Shown in pieces: positions 27,195 to 36,464 of a DNA stretch of 64,000 nucleotides (positions within the stretch are counted from its first letter, which is position 1; every line of letters begins with the position of its first letter). The notes under the pieces were generated by a model. That model searched no databases. It was not told the DNA's origin and saw nothing but the letters and a program-made list of their open reading frames with translations. A program made the translations under genes and the position numbers. The DNA is from Streptomyces odontomachi (GTDB lineage: Bacteria > Actinomycetota > Actinomycetes > Streptomycetales > Streptomycetaceae): the NCBI RefSeq assembly GCF_024435355.1, contig NZ_JAMJWG010000010.1:186001-250000 (forward strand). Direction: 5' to 3'.

Positions 27195-28490
27195 TCAGTC
27201 CTGGACGTTCGGGCCGCGTACCGCGTTCGAGGAGTCTGAGTCCCTCGGTGGCCATGAGCCGGCCGTGGCGACCAGCGTGCTTTTCCCGTGCCGGCGCGTG
27301 CCGGTGGTGGCGAACTCCGAGTAGCGCGGCACCCAGCGCAGCAGCGCCCCGGCCGCGACGATGCCCATGCCGCCCATCACCGCGATTCCGGCCGCCAGGC
27401 TGCCGAGCGCGGCGGCGGCCGAGACGACGAGCGGTCCGCCGGCCGACCCCGAGTCGGCACACAGTCGCCAGGCCCCGAGGAACTGCGCGCGGGTCTGCGG
27501 TGGTGCCACGTCCGCGCCGAGGGTCATCAGGATGCCGCTGCCGATGCCGTTGCCGAACCCCATGAGCAGGGCGACGGCGGTCAGCGAGGCATGCCCGTGG
27601 GTGAGCGGCAGGGTGGCCTGGGTCAGTCCCAGCACCAGCATCGAGGGCACGGCGATCCACAGCCTGCCCGCCCGGTCCATGACCTTCCCCGAGGGATAGA
27701 ACGTCAGAGTGTCGACCAGTCCGGCGAGCCCGAAGACGACGCTGGTGGACGACGGGCTCAGGCCGAGGTGTTCGGCCCACAGCGGCAGGACCGTCTGGCG
27801 CGTGGCGCGGACCGATCCCACCAGGAGGACGGCGAGGCCGAGGGTCAGGAAGACCTTCCGATGCCGGTACACCACGGTGCGCACCGATGCGGGCGCCGCA
27901 CCGCCGCGCGTCGCGTCGGCCGGCTCGGCGACGTCGGGCACGACGAGCAGGACCACGACGGTCACGGCCGTGCAGAGCAGCGCCAGCCAGTAGATGTCCC
28001 GCAGCGGGCGGCCGGTCAGGACGGCGGCACCGATGAAGGGGCCGACGAAGGCCCCGATCCGCGACATGCCGCCGAGCGTGGACAGCGCCCGGGCCCGCAG
28101 CCCGGTGGGAACCACCTCCGTGAGGTAGGACTGCCGGGCCAGCACGAACACGGCGTTGGTCGCCCCGGTCGCGGTCACCGCGACAGCGAGCTGCCACACG
28201 CGCGTGGCCAGCGCGCACCCGGTCAGCGTCACCATGGCGACGCCCGCGGCGACCAGCATCGCCTTGCGGTCACCGAGCCGCGCGGCCAGCGCACCGGCCG
28301 GCACGTCTCCGAGGATCTGCCCCACCCCGAGCAACGCCAGGACCAGGCCGGCGGCGCCGACGGAGGCGCCGAGCGCCCTGCCGCTGAGCGCGAGCACCGG
28401 AGCGAGTGCGCCCATCCCCGTCTCGAAGATCAGAGCCGGCAGGAAGACGGCCGGTATCAGGCTCCGGAGGGTGATGGGACGTGAACTCAC
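27195..28490 (-). CDS. MFS transporter
   Basis: A 431-residue 12-helix major facilitator of the drug/sugar-efflux-like group: loop 2-3 motif GALAARLGDRKAML, later DRAGRLWIAVPSM, and a 35-residue hydrophilic tail. GTG 28490 gives MSSRPITLRS. It lies 102 bp downstream of the GH67 gene on the same strand. The spacer has a short hairpin (CTTCTG/CAGAAG at 28537-28554), so it may be only partly co-transcribed. It could export excess sugars or import monosaccharide; direction is not determinable. Confidence 0.88.
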   Translation of the reverse strand: MSSRPITLRSLIPAVFLPALIFETGMGALAPVLALSGRALGASVGAAGLVLALLGVGQILGDVPAGALAARLGDRKAMLVAAGVAMVTLTGCALATRVWQLAVAVTATGATNAVFVLARQSYLTEVVPTGLRARALSTLGGMSRIGAFVGPFIGAAVLTGRPLRDIYWLALLCTAVTVVVLLVVPDVAEPADATRGGAAPASVRTVVYRHRKVFLTLGLAVLLVGSVRATRQTVLPLWAEHLGLSPSSTSVVFGLAGLVDTLTFYPSGKVMDRAGRLWIAVPSMLVLGLTQATLPLTHGHASLTAVALLMGFGNGIGSGILMTLGADVAPPQTRAQFLGAWRLCADSGSAGGPLVVSAAAALGSLAAGIAVMGGMGIVAAGALLRWVPRYSEFATTGTRRHGKSTLVATAGSWPPRDSDSSNAVRGPNVQD

Positions 28491-28592
28491 CTGTTGCGGC
28501 CTCGCTTCGGGTACGGTGCCCAGGGCGGCACGGGGGCTTCTGGCTGTTCAGAAGGGTGAAGCCGCCGGGACCCATTGAACGCGCCGGCGCCG

Positions 28593-30689
28593 TCAGAAGA
28601 TGCGCCGGCCCCCTGCGTCCGGTACCCCTGACTTGCGGAAGAAGTAGGCGTTGATCTGGTCGCGCCATTCTTCGGCGCACCGCACCTGCTCGTTCAGGCG
28701 GTCCAGGACGCGGGCGTGGAGCGCCGCGTCGACCGTCCCCGCCGCCGACTCCCACTCCCGCCGCTGGGCGGCCGCCTCCGCCGCGCCCGCGAAGTGGGTG
28801 TCGTAGATGTGCTGGACGACGGTGGACCCGGAGTGGAGCACATGCCCGTACGGGACGTGGTGGAAGAAGAGCAGCAGTTCGTCCGGGCAGGTGTCCGGTG
28901 ACTCGTACCGGTCGGACCACGGCTCGGGGTACTGACCGGTGTATCCGGTGCCCGTCGCGCGGGTGCGGTCGACGCCGACGCCGTCGCGGTCGGCGAAGTG
29001 GTAGGTGCCCCACGGGGTGTACTCGTAGCCGTCCACGTCGGGCCCGTAGTGGTTTCCGGGGCGGACCATGAAGCCGACGCCGAGCGGTGCGGTGTACCGC
29101 TCGTAGGTGCGCCAGGAGCCGTCCATGATCGTGTGCAGGGTGCGGCGCAGGCTTTCGAGGCCGTCGGAGCCCACGGCGGCGAAGGTGAGGTCGATCCACT
29201 CGTCGAGGACGGCGAGCGGGTCGGCGTGCGGTGCCCAGGCGAGCCGGCCGAAGGCGTACAGGTTGGCCTGGGCGAGCGGATGGCCCGTCCAGTACGGGTC
29301 GTCACCCGCGTTGGAGACGGCGACGAGGCCGCCGCCGTCGCGTTCGACGCCCGCGGCCACGTCAGCGACCGTCGCCCCGTCGTCGCCCCACGGCCGGAAG
29401 CCGAGCACCTCGCTCCACATCGGCCCCAGGTAGCACACGTGCCGTTGCTGCCCGGTGTACTCCTGGGTCACCTGGAGCTCCACGGCGAGCCGGGTGGCCG
29501 GCATGCCCGCGATCACCGGGGAGACCGGCTCTCGCGTCTGGAAGTCGATCGGACCATGCTTGACCTGCACGATCACCGAGTCGTCGAACGCGCCGTCGAG
29601 GGGCACGAAGTGGTCGTGGGCGGCGCGGGCCCGGTCGGTCGTGCGGTCCCGCCAGTCCTGCTGGTGGTTGTAGACGAAGGCGCGCCAGTGGACCACGCCG
29701 TCGAACGGGGCGAGCGCTGCGGCGAGCATGTTGGCACCGTCGGCGTGCGTGCGCCCGTAGGCGAACGGGCCCGGCTGGCCCTCCGAGTCGGCCTTGACCA
29801 CGTAGCCGCCGAAGTCCGGGATCGCCTCGTGGACCCGGGTGGTCGCCTTGGCCCACCAGGCGCGTACGTCCGCGTCGAGCGGGTCGGAGGTGTCCAGGGC
29901 GCCGAGCACGACGGGGGCGGCGAAGTTGACCGACAGGTGCACCCGGATGCCGTAGGGGCGGAAGGTGTCCGCGAGGGCGGCGACGTCGCCGAGCCGGTCG
30001 GTGAGCAGCCGGGTCTCGGTGGCGTGCACGTTGACGTTGTTCACCGAGACCGCGTTCACGCCGGTGGCCGCCAGCAGCCGGGCGTAGGCGCGTACGCGCC
30101 CCAGGTCGCCGCGTGGCCCGCCGTCCTGCCAGAAGAGGGAGCCGCCGGAGTAGCCCCGCTCGACCTGGCCCATCACCGGATGGACGTCGACGTTGTCCCA
30201 GTGGTCCAGCATCCGGTGGCGCGACGCGGGCGCGTGGTGCTCGACCTGCCGGTCCGGGCCGAACGCCGACTCGCCGAGCCTGACCAGGTGGAACAGCCCG
30301 TAGAGCAGGCCCGCTCCATCGTCCGCGAGCACCACGGTGACCCCGCAGCGCCGGGCGATCAGGAAGCCCTCCGCGCCGATCGGGCGGTCGGCTCCCGGTC
30401 CGGTGGCCCCGGCGCGGAACTCCGCCAGGGCCTCGGCCGCCTCGGGAACCGGCGGCTCGGACCCGGCCAGCGTGAACACCGCGTCGTACGGCCCGGGGGC
30501 GCCGTCGACCTCCGGGTCCTGCGCTTCGCGCGAGGGGCCGTACCACCCGCAGGCGTCGGCCACCTCCTGGCGCACCGTCTCCACCAGGAGCCCGGTGCCG
30601 TGGACGAGTACCCGGCGCGTGCCGAGCGCCGTGAATGCCTCGGGCGGCAGCCACGCCGCATGGACCTCGATCGGTTCGGATGGGGTCAC
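28593..30689 (-). CDS. GH67 alpha-glucuronidase
   Basis: A 698-residue intracellular inverting glycosidase that removes (4-O-methyl)glucuronic acid from the non-reducing end of aldouronic acids. The catalytic acid is the Glu of VKADSEGQPGPF, and the base residues are the Asp and Glu of VKHGPIDFQTREPVSP. Domains: N-terminal alpha/beta domain (~1-150), TIM barrel, helical dimerisation domain. The start is GTG 30689, with GAGGA spaced seven bases upstream. Its presence defines the locus as glucuronoxylan-directed. Confidence 0.95.
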   Translation of the reverse strand: MTPSEPIEVHAAWLPPEAFTALGTRRVLVHGTGLLVETVRQEVADACGWYGPSREAQDPEVDGAPGPYDAVFTLAGSEPPVPEAAEALAEFRAGATGPGADRPIGAEGFLIARRCGVTVVLADDGAGLLYGLFHLVRLGESAFGPDRQVEHHAPASRHRMLDHWDNVDVHPVMGQVERGYSGGSLFWQDGGPRGDLGRVRAYARLLAATGVNAVSVNNVNVHATETRLLTDRLGDVAALADTFRPYGIRVHLSVNFAAPVVLGALDTSDPLDADVRAWWAKATTRVHEAIPDFGGYVVKADSEGQPGPFAYGRTHADGANMLAAALAPFDGVVHWRAFVYNHQQDWRDRTTDRARAAHDHFVPLDGAFDDSVIVQVKHGPIDFQTREPVSPVIAGMPATRLAVELQVTQEYTGQQRHVCYLGPMWSEVLGFRPWGDDGATVADVAAGVERDGGGLVAVSNAGDDPYWTGHPLAQANLYAFGRLAWAPHADPLAVLDEWIDLTFAAVGSDGLESLRRTLHTIMDGSWRTYERYTAPLGVGFMVRPGNHYGPDVDGYEYTPWGTYHFADRDGVGVDRTRATGTGYTGQYPEPWSDRYESPDTCPDELLLFFHHVPYGHVLHSGSTVVQHIYDTHFAGAAEAAAQRREWESAAGTVDAALHARVLDRLNEQVRCAEEWRDQINAYFFRKSGVPDAGGRRIF

Positions 30690-31065
30690 GGTTCCTCGCC
30701 TCACTCACCTGCCGGACCGTTACGGCGCCGACGCCGGCTGAAATCTATCGAACGCGGGTGCAGATGGAGAGACGGAGTTCAGCCAGCGAGACAGAGATCA
30801 GCGGGGCAGGGTCGCCGGCGCCTCGCCTCCGGCTTCGCGCACGAGCCCCTCGGTGCCGAGCACGCATTCCCCCGGCGCAGTTCATGAAATTCCCCCGAAT
30901 CCCCCGAGTAATAAGCGGTACAAGCGGGCGGCGAACACTCGCACACAGAGCCATTTGCCATTCGGTCACAGGTCTTCCACGTTATCCGCCGTCCGTTACA
31001 CCCTTAGCCACTGATGACGGTCGAGGCACCGGCACTCGTGTAACGAATTACTCGGAGGCGACGCA
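30690..31065. promoter_or_regulatory. Divergent intergenic region with an interrupted inverted repeat
   Basis: About 375 bp without a convincing gene between GH67 and the next plus-strand genes. It is less GC-rich than its surroundings. GTTACAC (30995-31001) and GTGTAAC (31038-31044) form a 7-bp inverted repeat with 36 bp between, and CCCCCGA is repeated at 30893-30916. I do not find a copy of the LacI operator core here, so control of GH67 by the same repressor is not shown. Confidence 0.4.
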
Positions 31066-31194
31066 GTGAGAGGGGAATCCTGGCCCCGCGGTCACGGCTG
31101 GGAATGCTTGCGCGGGGGGATGGCCCTGTGCCGTGACCGTCGTCCGTTTCACCGAGGCGTTGTTTCAGCGCCAGATTGGGACAGTCATGTCTGA
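31066..31194 (+). CDS. Possible 42-residue leader ORF
   Basis: GTG 31066 lies nine bases after a strong GGAGG, and the frame runs 42 codons to TGA at 31192, overlapping the ATG of the following gene by eight bases. The peptide (MRGESWPRGHGWECLRGGMA...) is Arg/Gly/Trp-rich with two cysteines and no recognised domain. The next gene has only a weak ribosome site, so coupled translation through this ORF is plausible. Confidence 0.35.
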   Translation: MRGESWPRGHGWECLRGGMALCRDRRPFHRGVVSAPDWDSHV

Positions 31195-31627
31195 CACCGA
31201 ACCCCTGCCCTATGGCCATGACCACCCTCAGGGCCCCGGTTACCGCTCTTCCGGCCCTGGCTATCAGCAGCCCGGCCCTGGTTACCAGCCTCCGGGACCC
31301 GGCTACCAGCCTGCCGGCCGCGATCGTGGCCGCCGGCGGTCCGGCGACGGTTCCGGCATCCGACGCACTGCTCTCATCATCCACACCATCGGCGATGTGG
31401 CCGCCGGGTTCCTGGCGCTGTGGATCGTGCTGTACATGTTCGAGGCCAACCAGGGAAACGTCTTCGTGCAGTTCGTGAAGGACGTGGCGGACGCGCTGGC
31501 CTGGTGGTCACAGGATATTTTCACCATGGACACGGAGCAGCTCCGCGTCCTTCTCAATTACGGCCTGCCCGCCGTGCTTTACCTGGGGCTCGGCCATGGC
31601 ATAGCGGCCCGGATCCGGCACCTCTGA
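31187..31627 (+). CDS. Membrane protein with GPGYQ repeats
   Basis: A 146-residue protein of unknown function. Residues ~18-45 contain four GPGYQ/GYRSS-type repeats with Pro, cytoplasmic and probably disordered. Two hydrophobic helices follow (ALIIHTIGDVAAGFLALWIVL and YGLPAVLYLGLGHGIAARI), linked by an amphipathic acidic segment. ATG 31187 begins MSDTEPLPYG. Similar small Tyr/Pro-tailed two-helix proteins are frequent in actinobacteria. Confidence 0.7.
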   Translation: MSDTEPLPYGHDHPQGPGYRSSGPGYQQPGPGYQPPGPGYQPAGRDRGRRRSGDGSGIRRTALIIHTIGDVAAGFLALWIVLYMFEANQGNVFVQFVKDVADALAWWSQDIFTMDTEQLRVLLNYGLPAVLYLGLGHGIAARIRHL

Positions 31628-31665
31628 GAAGACCCGCACCGCTGAGAAGAATTGCCCGCCCGCCG

Positions 31666-31695
31666 GCCCCCGCCTGTTCCCGCGCAGGCGGGGGC
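31666..31695 (+). terminator. Hairpin terminator
   Basis: An 11-bp perfect stem (GCCCCCGCCTG / CAGGCGGGGGC) with an 8-base loop, 38 bp after the stop of the GPGYQ protein gene. Confidence 0.7.
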
Positions 31696-31750
31696 GCCGT
31701 GTTTCCGGGCGAAGGGGACCCGGGGCCACCGCCAGGGGGACAGGGGGAGC

Positions 31751-32041
31751 TCAACCGCGGGGGCTGCTGATCCTGTCGGGTTCGACCACGAAGATCACCC
31801 GCACCTGGTCACGGCCGCCGAACCACGGATAAGGCCCCCCGAGGTACTTCTGCGCGAGCGCCTCGATGTGGTCGACGGCCCCCTCGGTGGTCACCCGCAC
31901 CACGCGGCGACGGATCTGAACGTAGGAGGCGGGTTCCGCGGGGTCGGAGACGGCGACCGCCACCCGTGGGTCGCGCGCGATGTTCCGGGTCTTGTGGTGC
32001 GACTCGACGCTGTTGATCAGGACGTGCTCGCCACCGGACAA
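31751..32041 (-). pseudogene. PPOX-class flavoprotein remnant (N-terminus lost)
   Basis: A 96-codon frame whose product, GGEHVLINSVESHHKTRNIARDPRVAVAV and onward, is the middle and C-terminal part of an F420/FMN-dependent PPOX oxidoreductase. The family usually has ~130-145 residues, and the N-terminal strands (the A.L.PDG.PH segment) are missing. The only nearby start is TTG 32041 without a ribosome site. Upstream in the same frame the DNA reads DAECRRILSSG, which resembles the first helix of another PPOX subfamily, followed by unrelated sequence, as if an internal deletion had joined them. Probably non-functional; a short functional protein cannot be excluded. Confidence 0.5.
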
Positions 32042-32189
32042 GGCAGTCGCCGCAGCTCCGCATGGCAGACGGTGTCCGACTCCGCTGGACAGGATCCTGC
32101 GACACTCCGCGTCGCCAAGTCGTCTCCGATGATCCGACAGATGACGTCTATCAGTTGGCGGGCCCGTCCAGGTCAGGCAGCCGGCCCCG

Positions 32190-33359
32190 TCACGCGGCCG
32201 GGTACACGTGCGTCTGCACCGCCTTGACCGCCGCCCAGACCGTGGCCCCCGGGTAGAGGTCGAGTTCGGCGGCGGCGGCCGTGGTGAGGTCGGCGGCGAG
32301 CGGGAGCTCTCCGGTGAGGCCGGTGCGGATCCGGTCGCCGTGCGTCTCCAGGCCGGCCACCTCGCACCGCCACAGGTTGCGGGCGCTGGCGGCCGTGGGA
32401 CGCTCCCGGTACAGGGTCACGGCGCTCGGCGGGAACGCCACGAAGACCGGCCCCGTGAGGTCCTCCGTGACCGTGATCACCGGCCCTCCGTCGACCTGGA
32501 CCGTGTGGCCTTCGGCCCGCCCCTTGTAGAGGTTCAGGCCGACCAGGTGGGCGATGTAGTCGGTGCGCGGGTGGCGGGCGATGTCGGCCGGCGTGCCCTC
32601 CTGGACGACGTGGCCGTCCTCGATGACGACGATGCGGTCGGCGAGCACCATGGCGTCCAGCGGATCGTGCGTGACGAGCACGGCGACGGCCTCGAACTCG
32701 GCCAGGTGCCGGCCGAGCTGGGCCCGCACGTCCAGCCGGGTACGGGCGTCCAGGGCGGCCAGCGGTTCGTCGAGGAGCAGCAGGCGGGGGCGGGTGGCCA
32801 GGGCGCGGGCGAGCGCGACCCGCTGGGCCTGCCCGCCGGACAGCTCGCGCGGCTTGGCCGCTGCGTGCTCGGCGAGGCCGAGACGGTCCAGCAGGGCGGC
32901 TGCCCGGGCGCGGGCGTCGGCCTTGCCGGCGCCGTGGCAGCGCGGGCCGAAGGCGACGTTGTCCAGGGCGGTGAGATGCGGAAAGAGCAAATAGTCCTGG
33001 AAGACGACGCCGACCGGGCGGGCCTCGGGCAGGGTACGGTCCAGCTCGGTGCCGTCCAGCCGCAGACGGCCGCCGGTGAGCGGGGTGAGGCCGGCGAGCG
33101 CACGCAGGGCGGTGGTCTTGCCGGCCCCGTTCGGGCCGAGGAGGGCGACGACTTCGCCGGGGGTCGCCGACAGGGCCACGTCGAGGCGGAAGGCACCGCG
33201 GTCGACGACGAGATGTGCGTCCAACCCCTTCGTCGGGGCGTCGGGCAGACCCTTGGCCGGCTGCGCGCGCCGCGCGTCACCGGCCGCGGCACGGCTCTCG
33301 ACATCGGCCGCGGCACGGCTCTCGTCACCGGCCGTGAGACGGCCCTGGTCACCGGTCAT
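32190..33359 (-). CDS. modC: Molybdate ABC transporter ATP-binding protein
   Basis: A 389-residue ATPase of the molybdate/tungstate importer. Walker A GPNGAGKTT, Q-loop VFQDYLLFPH, signature LSGGQAQRVALARAL, Walker B LLLLDEPLAALD, H-loop VTHD. The C-terminal ~120 residues include a TOBE/Mop-like domain. The ATG at 33359 overlaps the modB stop (ATGA). The first ~45 residues are an Ala/Arg/Asp-rich duplication (ESRAAADVESRAAAG), encoded by DNA repeats at 33287-33350; the true start may be internal. Confidence 0.92.
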   Translation of the reverse strand: MTGDQGRLTAGDESRAAADVESRAAAGDARRAQPAKGLPDAPTKGLDAHLVVDRGAFRLDVALSATPGEVVALLGPNGAGKTTALRALAGLTPLTGGRLRLDGTELDRTLPEARPVGVVFQDYLLFPHLTALDNVAFGPRCHGAGKADARARAAALLDRLGLAEHAAAKPRELSGGQAQRVALARALATRPRLLLLDEPLAALDARTRLDVRAQLGRHLAEFEAVAVLVTHDPLDAMVLADRIVVIEDGHVVQEGTPADIARHPRTDYIAHLVGLNLYKGRAEGHTVQVDGGPVITVTEDLTGPVFVAFPPSAVTLYRERPTAASARNLWRCEVAGLETHGDRIRTGLTGELPLAADLTTAAAAELDLYPGATVWAAVKAVQTHVYPAA

Positions 33360-34213
33360 GAGGCGGCCATCCAACGGTCGCGCAGTCCCGCCAGGACCGC
33401 GATGGACACGGCGAGCAGCACCAGGCTGAGGGAGATCGCGGCGGCCGGGTCCTCCTGGAGGGCGAGGTAGACGGCGAGCGGCATGGTCTGGGTCCGGCCG
33501 GGGAAGTTGCCCGCGAAGGTGATCGTCGCGCCGAACTCGCCGAGGGCCCGCGCCCAGGCGAGCACGGCGCCCGCCGCGATGCCGGGGGCGATGAGCGGCA
33601 GGGTGACCCGGCGGAACGCGGTGAAGCGGGACGCCCCCAGCGTCGTGGCCGCTTCCTCGTAGCGCGGGTCGGCGGCCCGCAGCGTGCCCTCCACGCTGAT
33701 GACCAGGAACGGCATCGCCACGAACGCCTCGGCCACCACCACCGCCGTGGTGGTGAACGGCAGCGTGAGGCCGAACCAGGAGTCCAGCCACCGCCCGACG
33801 ACACCGTTGCGTCCGAGCGCCATCAGCAGCGCCACACCGCCCACCACCGGCGGCAGCACCAGCGGCAGCGTCACCAGGGCCCGGACGAGGCCGCGACCGG
33901 GGAACTCCACCCGGGCCAGCAGCCAGGCCAGCGGCACCCCGAGCACCAGGCTCACGGCGGTGGCCGACGTGGCACACACCAGGGACAGTTGGAGTGCGTG
34001 CCAGACCTCGGCGCTGCCCAGCTGGTCCGGGAGGCTGTGCCACGGGGTGCGCAGCAGCAGGGCGACCAGCGGCAGCACCAGGAAGGCCAGCCCCACCAGC
34101 GCCGGAACGAGCAGCGGAAGCGGCGCCCCGCGGCGCATGCCCTTGCGGAATCGGCCGCGCCGTGGCCCGCCCGGTGGGGCGTCGGCGGCGTACCGGTCGT
34201 GCGCGGTGGTCAC
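33356..34213 (-). CDS. modB: Molybdate ABC transporter permease
   Basis: A 285-residue permease with about six helices. The EAA loop is EEAATTLGASRFTAFRRVTLPL, followed by ALGEFGATITFAGNFPGRTQT, the conserved ModB/CysTW-type segment. It overlaps modA by four bases at its start and modC by four at its end. Confidence 0.93.
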   Translation of the reverse strand: MTTAHDRYAADAPPGGPRRGRFRKGMRRGAPLPLLVPALVGLAFLVLPLVALLLRTPWHSLPDQLGSAEVWHALQLSLVCATSATAVSLVLGVPLAWLLARVEFPGRGLVRALVTLPLVLPPVVGGVALLMALGRNGVVGRWLDSWFGLTLPFTTTAVVVAEAFVAMPFLVISVEGTLRAADPRYEEAATTLGASRFTAFRRVTLPLIAPGIAAGAVLAWARALGEFGATITFAGNFPGRTQTMPLAVYLALQEDPAAAISLSLVLLAVSIAVLAGLRDRWMAAS

Positions 34214-35037
34214 GGCTTCTGGAACCCTGCCTCACCCAGGACCTGCTGGCCCTGAGCCGACCGCACCAGCGAGACGAACGCCTTGGCGGCCTTCGCGTTG
34301 GGGGCGTCCTTGAGCAGCGCGATCGGGTAGTCGTTGATGGCCTTGGCCGACTCGGGGAACTCCACGCCCTCCACCTTGTCACCCGCCGCCTTCACATCGG
34401 TCTTGTAGACGACCGCCGCGTCGGCCTCCTTCAGCTCCACCTTCGTCAGGGCCGCCTTGACGTCCTGCTCGTAGGAGACCGGGGTGAGCTGGAGATCGCT
34501 GGCGGTCAGCGCCTTCTGGGCGGCCGCGCCGCACGGCACCTCCTTGTCGCACAGCACCACCTTCAGTCCGGACCTGGTGAGGTCCTTCAGGGAGGCGACC
34601 TTGTCGGGGTTGCCCGGCAGCGTGGCGATCTCCAGCTGGTTGCGGACGAACGTGGCCGGCGTGCCGGCCGCGTCGCCCTGGTCCGTGACGATCTTCATCG
34701 TCTTGGGGCTGGCGGCGGCGAACACGTCGGCCGGGGCGCCTCCGGTGATGCTCGCGGCGAGGGAGTCACTGCCCCCGAAGCTGAAGGTCACCTTCGTCCC
34801 CGGGTGCTGCTTCTCGAACTGCTTGCCCAGCGTCGTGAAGCTCTCCTTCAGCGACGCGGCCGCGAAGACGGTCACCGTGCCGGACAGCCGGTCCGACGAG
34901 CCCTTCGACGCGTCGGACCCGGAGCCGGCCGACGAGGAGTCGGCGGACGAGGAGCAGGCGCTCAGGGCCAGCAGCGCGGCGGCTCCCGCGCCGACCACCT
35001 GAAGGGTTCGGCGGGTCCGGCGCGTGACGGGTGTCAT
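34210..35037 (-). CDS. modA: Molybdate-binding lipoprotein
   Basis: A 275-residue oxyanion-binding protein. The signal peptide ends in the lipobox LSAC, followed by a Ser/Asp-rich linker; the mature part begins VTVFAAASLKESFTTLGKQF, the ModA hallmark whose Ser residues coordinate the oxyanion. ATG 35037 (a TTG precedes it) with GGGAG about ten bases upstream. First gene of modABC. Confidence 0.93.
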   Translation of the reverse strand: MTPVTRRTRRTLQVVGAGAAALLALSACSSSADSSSAGSGSDASKGSSDRLSGTVTVFAAASLKESFTTLGKQFEKQHPGTKVTFSFGGSDSLAASITGGAPADVFAAASPKTMKIVTDQGDAAGTPATFVRNQLEIATLPGNPDKVASLKDLTRSGLKVVLCDKEVPCGAAAQKALTASDLQLTPVSYEQDVKAALTKVELKEADAAVVYKTDVKAAGDKVEGVEFPESAKAINDYPIALLKDAPNAKAAKAFVSLVRSAQGQQVLGEAGFQKP

Positions 35038-35094
35038 CAAGGATCTGCTCCCTCTCGTCCTGCTCTTCCTGCGACTCGCGGCTGCGCGCAGGCC

Positions 35095-35118
35095 GCTGCC
35101 GCTGCCGCTGCCGCTGCC
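35095..35118. repeat. Simple repeat (GCTGCC)4 upstream of modA
   Basis: Four perfect GCTGCC hexamers between 35095 and 35118, in the modA leader or promoter region. Such hexamers are prone to slippage. Confidence 0.8.
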
Positions 35119-35307
35119 GCGATGATACTTACCCAGCCATACGCAGATAAGAGGTGAACCCTCGATCTCTCACCGCATGAGCAAAGCCACAACCCAAGAG
35201 ACTTGGTAAGTGCGTTTCTCCGCCGCACGTCTTCGGGTACCGTCGAACGGGAGGTGGTGGCCCGTGAGCCCGTCCCCAGCACCCGCCGGCACGGTCGCCG
35301 ATCCGGG

Positions 35308-35693
35308 CTGGCCGACTTCGAACTCGACGCGGCGATGACCCACCTGGAGGACGACACGCTCCGGCACGGTCGCCGCCTGCCGCTCTACGAGGAGCAGTAC
35401 GTCCTGCTGACGCCGGTCGACGGCCCGATCGCCGGCGTGGCGACGGCCAGCTGTGCCGCGACCGCCGCCCTCCCGCTGTGCCTGCTCAACCCCCGGATGC
35501 GCAACCGCCGCATCATCGACGAGTGCTTCGCAGCCGAGGGGGTGACCACCACCCCCGCCATCGGTCGGCCTGGTCGTCCCCCGCAGCGAGCCCCGGTCGG
35601 TCCTCGCCGAGGCACTGCTGACGGTGGCCCGGGGAGCGGGGGCTGCGGCGTGCGCTGGACGAACTGCTGCACCGGTACCTCAGCGCACGCTGA
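35308..35693 (+). pseudogene. LysR-type regulator remnant, frameshifted
   Basis: Only effector-domain pieces of a LysR regulator remain. The first frame reads LADFELDAAMTHLEDD... PLYEEQYVLLTPVDGP ... LPLCLLNPRMRNRRIIDECF, the conserved central part of a CysB-like effector domain. Near 35560 the frame changes and about 40 residues appear deleted; VPRSEPRSVLAEALLTVARG follows in another frame, and after one further single-base shift (a G run at 35634-35642) the normal C-terminus LRRALDELLHRYLSAR ends at TGA 35693. The DNA-binding domain is absent. LysR genes beside molybdate loci often control molybdoenzymes, so this may be a lost regulator. Confidence 0.75.
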
Positions 35694-35776
35694 ACGCAGG
35701 CCGATACGCGCGGGGACAGGTGAACAGTCGTGCGACACCCCGTTCAACGGCGGCCGTACGGGGAACCGTTGGTCTC

Positions 35777-36379
35777 ATGCGAGCTTTGGTGATCAACTGC
35801 ACGCTCAAGCCCTCTCCGCAGGCCTGCGCCACCGAGGCTCTGACCGACACGGTCATCACCGCACTCCAGGGCCACGGGGTGGACGTGGGCGTCGTGCGGG
35901 CGGTCGACCTGAGCCTCGAGCCCGGCGTGGGGACGGACAGGGGCGACGGTGGCGACTGGCCCGCAGTGCACGCCGGGTTGACGGCGGCCCGGATCCTGGT
36001 CATCGCCTCACCGATCTGGCTCGGCCGCCCGTCCTCCGTCGCCCGGCGGGTGCTCGAACGCATGGACGCCATGCGCGGTGAGAGCGACGGCGAGGGCCGG
36101 CCCGTCGCCTTCAACCGCGTGGCCGGCGTCCTGGTCACCGGTCACGAGAGCGCCGCGCACCACGTCGTCAGCGAGATCAGCGGCGCACTCGGCGACATCG
36201 GCTACACCATTCCGGGGCAGGCCTGGGCCTACGGGCACCTCAGGCCCGGTCACGGTCGCGACCGCCTCGACGAACGCGGCCAGGGCTGGTCGGTCTCCAC
36301 CGGTCGCGCCATGGCCTCCAACCTCGTCCACGCGGCCCGAGCCCTGGCGGAGAGGCCCGTGCCGGCTCCGCCATCCTGA
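35777..36379 (+). CDS. NAD(P)H-dependent FMN reductase / flavodoxin-fold protein
   Basis: A 200-residue flavodoxin-like fold: phosphate loop NCTLKPSPQACATEALT (residues ~6-22) and the second flavin motif ASPIWLGRPSSVARRVLERMD (~75-95), as in iron-sulfur flavoprotein / NADPH:FMN reductases. ATG 35777. No partner gene is adjacent, so its physiological role is unclear. It converges on the PadR gene with 85 bp between. Confidence 0.85.
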   Translation: MRALVINCTLKPSPQACATEALTDTVITALQGHGVDVGVVRAVDLSLEPGVGTDRGDGGDWPAVHAGLTAARILVIASPIWLGRPSSVARRVLERMDAMRGESDGEGRPVAFNRVAGVLVTGHESAAHHVVSEISGALGDIGYTIPGQAWAYGHLRPGHGRDRLDERGQGWSVSTGRAMASNLVHAARALAERPVPAPPS

Positions 36380-36464
36380 CTCCGGCCGCCCCGAGCCGTC
36401 CTGCGCCCGGCTTCCGGGACGCATGAACGTGCGATGGGTCGCTGCCGAGCTTCGGCGCACGGGT

